Origin: Myxococcota bacterium
Lineage (GTDB): Bacteria > Myxococcota_A > UBA9160 > UBA4427
Direction of reading: 5' to 3'
Assembly: GCA_028284295.1 (NCBI GenBank)
Contig: JANQSB010000004.1
Coordinates: forward strand, 1-35,954
DNA length: 35,954 nucleotides
Both the position numbers and the translations under genes were made by a program. The notes under the pieces were generated by a model. It searched no databases, had not been told where the DNA came from, and saw only the letters and a program-made list of their open reading frames with translations. This document shows, in pieces, positions 9,096 to 16,961 of this stretch (its first letter is position 1; each line of letters starts with the position of its first letter).

Positions 9096-9739
9096 GCCCG
9101 CACGACGCCGACGACCCCGGCAGGCATCCGGACGGGAGCTACGGCGACGGCTACTACGACGTCCACCCGCGAATCGCCATCGACCGCCCCCTGGCCCTGG
9201 TGGGCCATCCCGGCTCCGACGTCGACCAGGTGGGACGCATCCTGTGCGGCCGCAGCGGGCTGGTCTTCAGCGACGTCGAGCGCGCGGCCGAGTCCCAGGC
9301 CGGCTGCTCGCGAGCGAGAGTGGTCCTCGAGCAGGGTGTCCAGGCTCTTCGGGAGATCGAGGCCGAAGCGCTGCACCGCGCGGTGCGGCGCCGTCCCCAT
9401 GGCGTGATCGTCCTCGAGAGCAGCCTGATGACGCTTCCCGCACGGCGTGAGTGGTTGCTCGAGCGTGCATGCCTGGTCTACGTCCGGCGGGACCCGGAGA
9501 GCCTGCTCGCGCGCATTCGCCGGCGATTGCGGGACACACCCGGAAGCCTGCCCGAGTTCCTGGTCGGCGCTCCAACCGACGTCGAGGCGCTGCGCGACTT
9601 CCTGCGCGACCGGGACCAGGCCATGGAGGAGATCCCGCGCGTCGTCGAGGCACGCGACGAGCACCCCGCCCGCATCGCGGGGGAGATCCTCGACTCACTG
9701 GACCGGCTGCTGGGCGTGGAGCCGGCGCCCGGTTCATGA
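9092..9739 (+). CDS. Shikimate-kinase-fold protein with degenerate P-loop (likely pseudokinase)
   Basis: 215 aa from GTG overlapping the upstream stop. After a 25-residue lead, the pattern LVGHPGSDVDQVGRILCGR is laid out like the shikimate kinase Walker A region (normally G..GSGKSTVGR..A). The Lys-Ser/Thr pair is replaced by Val-Asp-Gln. VFSDVERAAE follows where shikimate kinases have the Asp-x-Asp substrate/metal motif. The later LVYVRRDPESLLARI matches the strand after the lid region (V.L.a.pe.l..R). Length is near that of AroK with a C-terminal helical extension. ATP phosphotransfer by the usual mechanism therefore seems lost. A regulatory or structural role is inference, as is the homology itself. 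Operon partners are a lipoprotein and an exported repeat protein, neither a shikimate-pathway gene. Confidence 0.6.
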   Translation: MSPHDADDPGRHPDGSYGDGYYDVHPRIAIDRPLALVGHPGSDVDQVGRILCGRSGLVFSDVERAAESQAGCSRARVVLEQGVQALREIEAEALHRAVRRRPHGVIVLESSLMTLPARREWLLERACLVYVRRDPESLLARIRRRLRDTPGSLPEFLVGAPTDVEALRDFLRDRDQAMEEIPRVVEARDEHPARIAGEILDSLDRLLGVEPAPGS

Positions 9740-10557
9740 GAAGAGCCGCCGAAGCAGCGCTCGCCTGCCTCGTCCTCGTCGCGAGCCCGTCACCGGTCGG
9801 AGCGAGCGCCACGGGAGCCGTCGAGACCGGCGCTCTGGCTCGAGGGGACCGCGCGTGGCAGGACCGAGCCGCGTCGATCGACGAGGACCTCGCCAGGCCC
9901 GATCGGATCGAGGAAGCCGTCGGGGCCTACGGCGAGGCCGCCGCGAGCGACGCCACGAGCATCGAGGCCCGCTGGAAGCTGCTGCGTGCACTGCACTTCC
10001 TCGTGGACTTCACCCACGCGGACGAAGCCCGGAAGGAGCAGGCCCTCGCGCAGGCCGTCGCGATCGCCCGCAACGGGGTCCCGCCAGACGACGAGGGCAA
10101 GTCGGCGGGGGATCGCGCGCAGCTGCACTTCTGGACCGCGATCGTCTGGGGTGTGCGGGGACAGCGGGTCGGCCTGCTGACGATCGTCCGAGAAGGCGTT
10201 GCCAGCCGGATTCGCGAGCACGCCGAGCACGCCGCCGCCCTCGACCCGACGATCGAGCGCGGCGGGGCCTGGCGCCTGCTCTCGAGACTCCACGGCGGAC
10301 TGCCCCGGGTGCCCTTCGTCTCGGGCTGGGTCGACCGCGAGCGAACCCTTCCGCTGGCCGAGCGCGCCCTGGCGGTCGATTCCGAAGACCCGGGAAATCG
10401 ACTGGTGCTCGCCATGGCGCTGCTCGAGCGCGCGCCCGACCGGTCGGCCGAGGCACGGGAGATGCTGGAGATCGTCTCGCAGCTCGTGCCGCGACAGAGC
10501 CTGCTCGTCGAGGACCTGGCGATCCGAGAGCAGGCGCGCGAGCTTCTCGGCCGCTGA
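9736..10557 (+). CDS. Exported TatT-like helical-repeat protein
   Basis: 273 aa; the ATG overlaps the previous stop (ATGA). A signal peptide occupies residues 1-24 (cleavage near VGASA). The mature part is alpha-helical with TPR-like spacing. Landmarks such as RGDRAWQ.RA, AVGAYGEAAASDATSIEARW and KLLRALHF resemble TatT, the TPR-like lipoprotein partner of some TRAP transporters. There is no lipobox, and no TRAP DctP/Q/M gene is in view, so a transporter role is not supported. It is probably a periplasmic scaffold or binding protein working with the two preceding genes. Family assignment is moderate. Confidence 0.65.
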   Translation: MRRAAEAALACLVLVASPSPVGASATGAVETGALARGDRAWQDRAASIDEDLARPDRIEEAVGAYGEAAASDATSIEARWKLLRALHFLVDFTHADEARKEQALAQAVAIARNGVPPDDEGKSAGDRAQLHFWTAIVWGVRGQRVGLLTIVREGVASRIREHAEHAAALDPTIERGGAWRLLSRLHGGLPRVPFVSGWVDRERTLPLAERALAVDSEDPGNRLVLAMALLERAPDRSAEAREMLEIVSQLVPRQSLLVEDLAIREQARELLGR

Positions 10558-10577
10558 TCCCGTCCGGACGCGGCGAG

Positions 10578-10598
10578 GCCTCCCTCCACGATGGAGGC
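10578..10598 (+). terminator. Possible terminator hairpin after the DUF3080 operon
   Basis: GCCTCC (10578-10583) pairs with GGAGGC (10593-10598) across a 9-base loop, 20 bases after the stop at 10557. No T-run follows. It marks the left part of a 163-base gene-free gap whose right part holds a promoter candidate. Confidence 0.3.
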
Positions 10599-10667
10599 GA
10601 ATGGCTCGGAATCGGCGCGGACCGGCGCCGCGGGAAGCTTGCCCTGCAAGTCCGTCGCGGGACCCGC

Positions 10668-10696
10668 TTGCTCCAGGCGCGGGAAAGTGAAAAGAT
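10668..10696 (+). promoter_or_regulatory. Candidate promoter for the TPR-like gene
   Basis: TTGCTC (10668-10673) and AAAGAT (10691-10696) are 17 bases apart in the only A-rich patch of the gap. AGGAG at 10711-10715 is the ribosome site for the TTG at 10721. Confidence 0.3.
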
Positions 10697-10720
10697 CCGG
10701 GGGCGAGGCGAGGAGAACCG

Positions 10721-12457
10721 TTGGCGCGCGAACCGTCCCTGCGCGAGCTGCTGTCCGGAGAGAAGCCGGGACCCGAGGCCGTCGCCTTCTGCGAGTGGAT
10801 GGAGTCCCTGGACTGGGACTTCCGGGCCGCAGCCGAGGCCCGCCGCACCGAGCCCCGCCTGCTGTATCGCGAGTGGCTCGCGGGGCTGAACTGGAATCAG
10901 TCGCTGGCGGCCCGGATCTACCGCAAGCCCGGCTCCAGGAAGCGTGGCGTCACACGCCAGGCCATCGACGCGCAGATGCGCTCGCTGGGCGTGACCCGGC
11001 CTCTCGACCTGCGCAAGCAGCTCGGCGAGCAGGACCTCGAAGGCGCGCTGGACGCCATGGAGCAGGCCCAGCGGGAGATCGAGTCGCGCACCTCGACCGC
11101 GCGCCTCGCGGGCGAGCAGCTGCTGGCACTGGCCGAGACCTACCGGCGAATGGGAGACGTCGCCGCGGCGCGACGGACCCTCGACGAGCTCGTCAAGCTC
11201 GCGCGCCGCAGCGAATCGGTCGAGCTCGCGGGCCGCGCCATGCGCGCCCTGCCCTACCTGCTCTTCCAGGCGGCTGCCTACGGCCACGAGGACCGCGAGC
11301 TCATCGACACCCTGGAGGCCTGGTCCGTCGGACTGCGCGAGTCGGGCGATCTCGATGCCCTCGTCCTGTGCCTCGCACGCCTGGGCTTCGAGCTGTACGG
11401 CATCAACCGCGACGGCTCGCGCGATCGCGCCCAGCAGCTCACCAAGGAGGCCTTCGAGCTGGCCCGGGGCCCCGTCGCTCCACGCACGCGCAGCATCGTC
11501 CACGCCTGCCGGATCGTGGCCCTGAGCGACCCCGACCACCTGGACGAGCGACTTCGGATCCTGGAGCCCGTGCTCGAGGAGTCGCGCCAGCTCCCGGCCG
11601 ACGACCGCTTCTTCGCCCTCGACATGCTCCTCACCGACCTCCTCGAGGCGGCGCGAGTCGACGAGCTGCCGGCAGTGCTCGAGGAGATGCGCGCGCTCGA
11701 GGACCGCTGCAGCGCGCCGTGGCCCCAGCGCTATCGGGCCACCCTCGCCATCCTGCGCGGCGACTTCGAGGAGGCCGAGCGACTGGCCGTCCTGCCGCCG
11801 ACCATGCCGCTCGCGTCCGCCGCCCAGGTCCGGGGCCTGCAGCAGTACGAGGCCCTCAAGCTGCGCGGCGAATGGGAGAACCTCTCCGGGCTGGTGCGCT
11901 GGAACGCCAATCAACAGCCGGAGTTCATCGGCTACCGCTTCTGTCTCGCTCAGCTCGCCTGCCTGATGGGACGGACCGAAGGCGTCGACGACGAGCTCGA
12001 CCGCTGGGCCGACCAGGGCTTCGCCTGCGTGCCCACCGACTTCCTGCGCGTCCCGAACCTCTGCATCCTCGCCGAGGTGGCGCACACCCTGGATCGACCG
12101 GACCACGCCGAGGCCCTGCACGCCCTGCTATCGCCCTTCGCCGAGCGCGTCTCGCTCGTTCGCGTGACCGCCTCGATCCAGGGGGCCGTCGCGCGCTACG
12201 TCGCCCTGCTCGAGTGCACCCTCGAGCGCTGGGACGAGGCCGAGTCCCACTTCCGCCAGGCCTGCGCGACCCACGAGGCGCTGCGCGCGCGCCCGTATAC
12301 CGCATGGACCCTGTACGACCACGGCCGCATGCTGGTCGAGACCGGGCGCGATCCGGGCCGCGGTCAGGACCTGGCGCGGATGGCGTCCGGCGAGGCCGCC
12401 GCCGTCGGGATGGGCTGGCTGGTGGAGCGCTCGCGTCAGCTGATCCAGCGCGCCTGA
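10721..12457 (+). CDS. TPR-like repeat protein of unknown function
   Basis: 578 aa from TTG at 10721, preceded by a good AGGAG. No signal peptide or membrane segment is present, so it is cytoplasmic. Residues 1-85 form a distinct N-terminal region rich in Trp, Arg and Glu, ending in a short basic stretch (RKPGSRKRGVTRQAIDAQMR) that could be a helix-turn-helix-like or nucleic-acid-binding patch. From about residue 100 to the end the protein is a chain of helix pairs with A/L/E-rich TPR-like spacing (LALAETYRRMGDVAAARRTL is the clearest). Such superhelices usually bind proteins or peptides. I do not recognise a named family. It has its own promoter candidate upstream and inverted repeats downstream, so it is probably monocistronic. 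Confidence 0.8.
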   Translation: MAREPSLRELLSGEKPGPEAVAFCEWMESLDWDFRAAAEARRTEPRLLYREWLAGLNWNQSLAARIYRKPGSRKRGVTRQAIDAQMRSLGVTRPLDLRKQLGEQDLEGALDAMEQAQREIESRTSTARLAGEQLLALAETYRRMGDVAAARRTLDELVKLARRSESVELAGRAMRALPYLLFQAAAYGHEDRELIDTLEAWSVGLRESGDLDALVLCLARLGFELYGINRDGSRDRAQQLTKEAFELARGPVAPRTRSIVHACRIVALSDPDHLDERLRILEPVLEESRQLPADDRFFALDMLLTDLLEAARVDELPAVLEEMRALEDRCSAPWPQRYRATLAILRGDFEEAERLAVLPPTMPLASAAQVRGLQQYEALKLRGEWENLSGLVRWNANQQPEFIGYRFCLAQLACLMGRTEGVDDELDRWADQGFACVPTDFLRVPNLCILAEVAHTLDRPDHAEALHALLSPFAERVSLVRVTASIQGAVARYVALLECTLERWDEAESHFRQACATHEALRARPYTAWTLYDHGRMLVETGRDPGRGQDLARMASGEAAAVGMGWLVERSRQLIQRA

Positions 12458-12459
12458 AA

Positions 12460-12503
12460 GCCCCCGAGCGCCCGGGGGCAAGCGCGATCGCTTGCCCGGC
12501 AAG
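12460..12503. terminator. Nested overlapping inverted repeats after the TPR-like gene
   Basis: Three palindromes share bases. GCCCCCG/CGGGGGC is at 12460-12466/12473-12479. GGGCAAGCG/CGCTTGCCC is at 12476-12484/12489-12497, a perfect 9-bp stem with loop CGAT. CTTGC/GCAAG is at 12491-12495/12499-12503. The first two overlap, so only one can form at a time. The position right after a stop suggests termination, although no T-run follows. Confidence 0.5.
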
Positions 12504-12515
12504 TGAAATTGTCGT

Positions 12516-12543
12516 TTGACGACGCGGGGTTCCGCTCCATACG
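12516..12543 (+). promoter_or_regulatory. Candidate promoter of the RHS gene
   Basis: TTGACG (12516-12521), 16-base spacer, CATACG (12538-12543). Transcription would begin near the ATG at 12552, and no Shine-Dalgarno sequence is seen before that ATG. If real, the message would be leaderless or nearly so. Confidence 0.35.
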
Positions 12544-12551
12544 TTGCCGCC

Positions 12552-15500
12552 ATGACGAGCCGGCAACGCTTCTTCCTCGCGAGCGCCCTGGCGGCGCTGA
12601 CCCTGGGAATCGTCGGATCCCTCTCGCCCGCGGGCGCGCGTACCGACACCTACGCCTACGACGAGGCCGGGCGCCTCGTCGAGGCCCGCCTCGGCGAGAT
12701 GGTGGTCACCTACAGCTGGGATCCGGCCGGGAACCTGCTGACGCGAACGGTGCCCGAGCCGGGCGCCGGGACCATCGCCGCAGCGGCCCTGCTCGCGATG
12801 GGCTTCCTGCGGCGCCGCTCCGCACGCGGGCTTCGAGCGCGCTCGCAGCGAGGCGCTCGCGCCCCCCTGGTCCTCGTGCTGGCCGTCGCCGGGCTCGGCT
12901 CCGCGACCACCGCACGCGCCCAGTGCGACCCCATCGACCCGCCGCTACCCAGCACGAACATCGCCGTCGAGACCGGGGACGGCAGCAAGGTGCGGGTCCA
13001 GTGCGACGAGTTGTGCACGCTCACCGCCAGCGTCTCGCCGGACCCGGGGCCGGTCAGCATCTCGCCGGAGATGGTCGACCTGGGTCCGGGCGTACCCTTC
13101 GACTTCCTGCTGCTGGCCGACGCCGATGCGACGGACGGCGACACCGTGTCGGTCTTCATCCAGTACTCCTGCCCGGGTGGCGGGAGCTCGTTCGACTACC
13201 GCGCCTACATCCAGGCCATCGACAACCAGACCATCGAGAGCAAGGGCGGCGGCACCGACGCCGACCCGGTGAGCACGCGCAACGGCGAGCTCTTCAAGGA
13301 GCTCTCTCCGGATCTTGACCTCGGCGGTCCCCTGCCTCTGCGCTTTCAGCGCTACTACGCGTCGAACCTCCTGACGGACGCGCGCACCGACAGCCGCCTC
13401 GGGGACAACTGGCTGCACAACTTCCGCTGGGAGCTACGAGCGCGCTCCCGCGACGCGGTCCTCACGACGCCGGTCGGGCGCACCGTACGCTTCCTCAAGC
13501 AGGGGGACGACTGGGTGCTGATCGGCCCGACGGCCATCCCCTTCCAGCTGGCCGACAACGACGCGACCAACGGCACCACCCTGTACGACCCCCGGACCGC
13601 GCTCTTCTACGAGTTCAGCATCGGCGACGTCCTGCTGAGCGTGAGGGATGGAAACGGCAACACCCATACCCTCGGATACTCGCTTCCGGGTCCCGGCCAG
13701 CTCCAGCTCGACAGCGTGAGCGACGGTCTGGGCCGCACCCTCAGCTTCACGTACACGAGCGGTCTGATGAAGAGCGTCAGCGACGGCAACCGCACCGTGC
13801 TCTTCGACCACAGCGGAAACGACCTCAGCTCGGTCACGGACGCGACGGGCCAGACGACGCTCTACGCGTACGATAGCGGCGCGCTGCTCGTCAGCGAGAC
13901 GCGTCCGGAGGGCAACGTGCCCTTCTCACAGACCTGGTCGACGGGGGGCGGCGGTGCTTCGTCCGGTGGCAGCGGCGCGGGCATCGTCACCGGCCTCTCG
14001 CAGGTGATGACCCAGACCGACGCCGACGGCAACAGCGTCGGCTTCGCCTATGCGGCCCCCTCGACGACCATCACCGACGTCCTCGGAAGCCGCACACACT
14101 TGCACGACGCGGCCGGAGAGCTCACCCAGAGCACCGACCGGACAGGAGAGAGCGTCTCGATCGAGCTCGACGACGACGGCCGGCGCAGCGACGTGACCGA
14201 CCGCTTCGGCGACACCACGAGCACCGCCTACGACGCGGTCGGCGGAGCCCCCGAGACCATCACCCACGCCGACGGAACGGAGTCGCATCTGGCCTACACC
14301 AGCCGCACGGTGGGTTCCCTGACGGCACGCGACCTCACCACCGTCACCAACACGGACGGCACCACGGAGACCCTCGGCTACGACGCCGATGGCAACCGCA
14401 ACTCGCGAACGGACCCGGCTGGCAACGTCTCGACCACCACCTACGACGGCAACGGCCGGACCCTGACGGCCACGAATCCCGAGACGGGCACCACCACCAT
14501 GGCGTACGACGGCGCCGCCAACCCGATCTCCCACACCGACCCGGCCGGAAACACCACCACCATCGACTACGACGCGATGCTGCGCCCGGAGCTCGTCACC
14601 TACGAGGACACGGAGACGGTCGGCCTGGGCTACGACGCCAACGACAACGTGACCAGCCGGACCGACGAGCGCGGCAACATCACCACCGTCGACTACGACG
14701 ACAACGGCAATCCCGGCACGCTCACCGATCCGCAGGGAAGCGTGAGCTACGGCTACGACGGCAACGACCGGGCCACGAGCCGCACGGACCGCACCGGCCG
14801 CACGATGAGCGTCGCCTACGACGCCACGGGTCGGCTCGCTTCGAGTACCGACGAGGGCAACAACACCACGACCTTCGACTACGACGCCCGGGGACGCCTG
14901 TCCCAGGTGACGCAGCCGGAAGGCAACGGGGTCGGACTCCAGTACGACGCCGAGGGCCTCCTCGCCATACTCACCGACGGCCGCGGCGAGTCCCTCTCCT
15001 TGAGCCGCGACGCCATGGGCCGCGCCACCCAGCTGACCACGCCCCGGGGCGACCCCTGGCGCATCGACTACGACCTGATGGGTCGGCCGAGCCTGTACGA
15101 GGACCCGGAAGGTGGGGAGACCACGGTGGCGCGCGACCCCAACGGAGCGGTCAGCGCCATCATGCTGCCCGGGGGCACCGTGACGGGCCAGTACGAGTAC
15201 GACGGCCTCGGCAATCTCGACCGGGTCTGGGACCCGAACGGCCAGCCCTGGGAACGGGCCCACGACACGTCGGGACGCCCCGTCTCGCGAACCGACCCCC
15301 TGGGCCAGACCACGACCATCGACTACGACGAGCGCAACCGGGTCTCCGGCTTCACCTTCGCGGGTTCCCTGGGGAGCCTGCAGATCGCCCGGGACGAGGC
15401 CGGCAACCCTACGGCCGTCAGTGGCTCGGACGGCACGGCCATGACCATGGGCTACGACAGCGCCGGGCGCGCCACATCGGGTACCGGGCTCTCGCTCTCC

Positions 15501-16961
15501 CGGGACGCCGAGGGTCGCGTCACCGACAGCAACGGCATCGGGGTGACCTACAACAGCGCCGGCCTGCCCGAGACGATGACCCTGGCGCCGGGCGTGACCG
15601 TCACCTACGGCTACGACGCGAACGGACGGCCCACCACGGTGGACGACTCGTTCGGCAACGGCGTCATCCTGAGCTATGACGGCGACGGGAACCTCGCGTC
15701 GATCGTCCGCTCCAACGGCACCACCACCACCTACAGCTACGACGAGGACGGAAAGCTCATCGGCATCGACGAGGGCAGCTTCGGCGACACCTGGCTGACA
15801 CGAGACGCGCTCGGGCGGGTCACCGGGGTCGAGCGCACCGGCATCGGCGACGACATGCTGCCCCTGGACGGCATCTCCCAGGGCTTCGACGACGCGTCGC
15901 AGGTGGAGGGCGCCGGGTACGACGAGCTGGGGCGCATGGTCGAGGACGGGTCGGACAGCTACGACTGGAGCCTGGGCGGCCCCCTCTGGAGCCACACCCG
16001 CGACGGCGAGACCACCGACTCCGAGTACGACGCCTTCGGCAACCGCACCTCGAGGACGCGCGGCGGTGAGACCCGCGACTACGTCTGGAACTACGCGCTG
16101 GACCTCTCCGGCCTTTCCATCGAGCGGGACGGAGGCGAGGACCAGCGCTACTGGGTCCACCTCACGCTCGGGCACCTGCTCTACCGAATCGACCCCGAGA
16201 CGGGCGCGCCCACCTTCTATCACTTCAACGAGTCGGGCGATACGACCTTCCTGACGGACGGCATGGGCAACCAGGTGGCCCAGTACCGCTACTCGCCCTT
16301 CGGACGCATCGACCGGGGGGAGGGGCAGGACGAGCCCTTCACCTACCGCGGCCAGTTCGGCGGCTTCGAGGACTCCCCGGGGCTGCACCTGATTCCGCGA
16401 TTCGGCTGGTACGACTCGGACCGCCAGCGATACATGGAGCGTCAGCCGGACGCCATGCGCCCGAATCACGTGAACCCCTACGACTTCTTCGGCAACAACC
16501 CGTTCCGCCTGCCGACCGGGCTGCCGCGCGTGCCTCCGATCGGAACCGTCCCCAGCGTGCCGGAGCTGATCGACCGGGCGAGCGGGCCCCAGGTCGACCG
16601 CACGACGGACCGCGCGGAGCGCCGGCTGACCTTCGCCGCGCAGGACCTCGGCTCGATCTTCCTGGACGAGTTCGAGGACGGGCCCCTCGACGGCCTTCCC
16701 TTCAACCCGAACGGTCTCGGCAGCGAGCTCGACCTCACCGAAGAGGAGGCCGAGGCCGCCCTGACGCGGCTCTCGCGGGACCTGCTGCTGCTGGCCGCGG
16801 CGCTCCAACGCAGCATTCCCTTCGAGTTCTTCTCGGACAGCGACGCGACGAACCAGTTCCCGCTGGGACCGCTGAATCACCGCGAGGCACCGAACAAGCC
16901 CGAGCTGGCCGAGCCCAGGCCCGGCAAGGCCCCCTCCCTGCGACTGCGCACCTCCTTCTAG
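12552..16961 (+). CDS. RHS/YD-repeat protein with composite N-terminus (mini-protein with PEP-CTERM motif fused to a second signal peptide)
   Basis: 1469 aa from ATG 12552, which gives a signal peptide (residues 1-30). One YD-repeat pair follows (TYAYDEAGRLVEA and YSWDPAGNLLTR). Then a PEP-CTERM-like motif is seen (VPEP at 67-70, hydrophobic run, RRR at 87-89). This is normally the end of a protein, yet the frame continues into a second signal-like segment (hydrophobic 104-121, ARA before Q124). An in-frame ATG at 12798 (residue 83) could start a separate secreted RHS protein. A DUF6531-like domain lies at about 230-310, then many YD repeats (YDA.GR, YDGNGN) to about residue 1240. The RHS core end (FTYRGQFGG, RFGWYDSDRQRYM, NPYDFFGNNPF) precedes a 155-residue tail of no known toxin type. 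The classical DPxG cleavage motif is absent and no immunity gene follows. Surface or secreted function is likely; the target is unknown. Confidence 0.85.
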   Translation: MTSRQRFFLASALAALTLGIVGSLSPAGARTDTYAYDEAGRLVEARLGEMVVTYSWDPAGNLLTRTVPEPGAGTIAAAALLAMGFLRRRSARGLRARSQRGARAPLVLVLAVAGLGSATTARAQCDPIDPPLPSTNIAVETGDGSKVRVQCDELCTLTASVSPDPGPVSISPEMVDLGPGVPFDFLLLADADATDGDTVSVFIQYSCPGGGSSFDYRAYIQAIDNQTIESKGGGTDADPVSTRNGELFKELSPDLDLGGPLPLRFQRYYASNLLTDARTDSRLGDNWLHNFRWELRARSRDAVLTTPVGRTVRFLKQGDDWVLIGPTAIPFQLADNDATNGTTLYDPRTALFYEFSIGDVLLSVRDGNGNTHTLGYSLPGPGQLQLDSVSDGLGRTLSFTYTSGLMKSVSDGNRTVLFDHSGNDLSSVTDATGQTTLYAYDSGALLVSETRPEGNVPFSQTWSTGGGGASSGGSGAGIVTGLSQVMTQTDADGNSVGFAYAAPSTTITDVLGSRTHLHDAAGELTQSTDRTGESVSIELDDDGRRSDVTDRFGDTTSTAYDAVGGAPETITHADGTESHLAYTSRTVGSLTARDLTTVTNTDGTTETLGYDADGNRNSRTDPAGNVSTTTYDGNGRTLTATNPETGTTTMAYDGAANPISHTDPAGNTTTIDYDAMLRPELVTYEDTETVGLGYDANDNVTSRTDERGNITTVDYDDNGNPGTLTDPQGSVSYGYDGNDRATSRTDRTGRTMSVAYDATGRLASSTDEGNNTTTFDYDARGRLSQVTQPEGNGVGLQYDAEGLLAILTDGRGESLSLSRDAMGRATQLTTPRGDPWRIDYDLMGRPSLYEDPEGGETTVARDPNGAVSAIMLPGGTVTGQYEYDGLGNLDRVWDPNGQPWERAHDTSGRPVSRTDPLGQTTTIDYDERNRVSGFTFAGSLGSLQIARDEAGNPTAVSGSDGTAMTMGYDSAGRATSGTGLSLSRDAEGRVTDSNGIGVTYNSAGLPETMTLAPGVTVTYGYDANGRPTTVDDSFGNGVILSYDGDGNLASIVRSNGTTTTYSYDEDGKLIGIDEGSFGDTWLTRDALGRVTGVERTGIGDDMLPLDGISQGFDDASQVEGAGYDELGRMVEDGSDSYDWSLGGPLWSHTRDGETTDSEYDAFGNRTSRTRGGETRDYVWNYALDLSGLSIERDGGEDQRYWVHLTLGHLLYRIDPETGAPTFYHFNESGDTTFLTDGMGNQVAQYRYSPFGRIDRGEGQDEPFTYRGQFGGFEDSPGLHLIPRFGWYDSDRQRYMERQPDAMRPNHVNPYDFFGNNPFRLPTGLPRVPPIGTVPSVPELIDRASGPQVDRTTDRAERRLTFAAQDLGSIFLDEFEDGPLDGLPFNPNGLGSELDLTEEEAEAALTRLSRDLLLLAAALQRSIPFEFFSDSDATNQFPLGPLNHREAPNKPELAEPRPGKAPSLRLRTSF

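Noticed and set aside
9092-9739. Functional shikimate kinase (aroK)
   Set aside because: The Walker A lysine and serine/threonine are missing, and no other shikimate-pathway gene is near.
9736-10557. TRAP transporter TatT subunit in a transport operon
   Set aside because: No DctP, DctQ or DctM gene nearby and no lipobox; only the helical-repeat similarity remains.
12552-16961. Polymorphic RHS toxin with immunity gene
   Set aside because: No recognisable toxin tip, no cleavage motif and no small same-strand gene after it; the next gene is convergent pssA.
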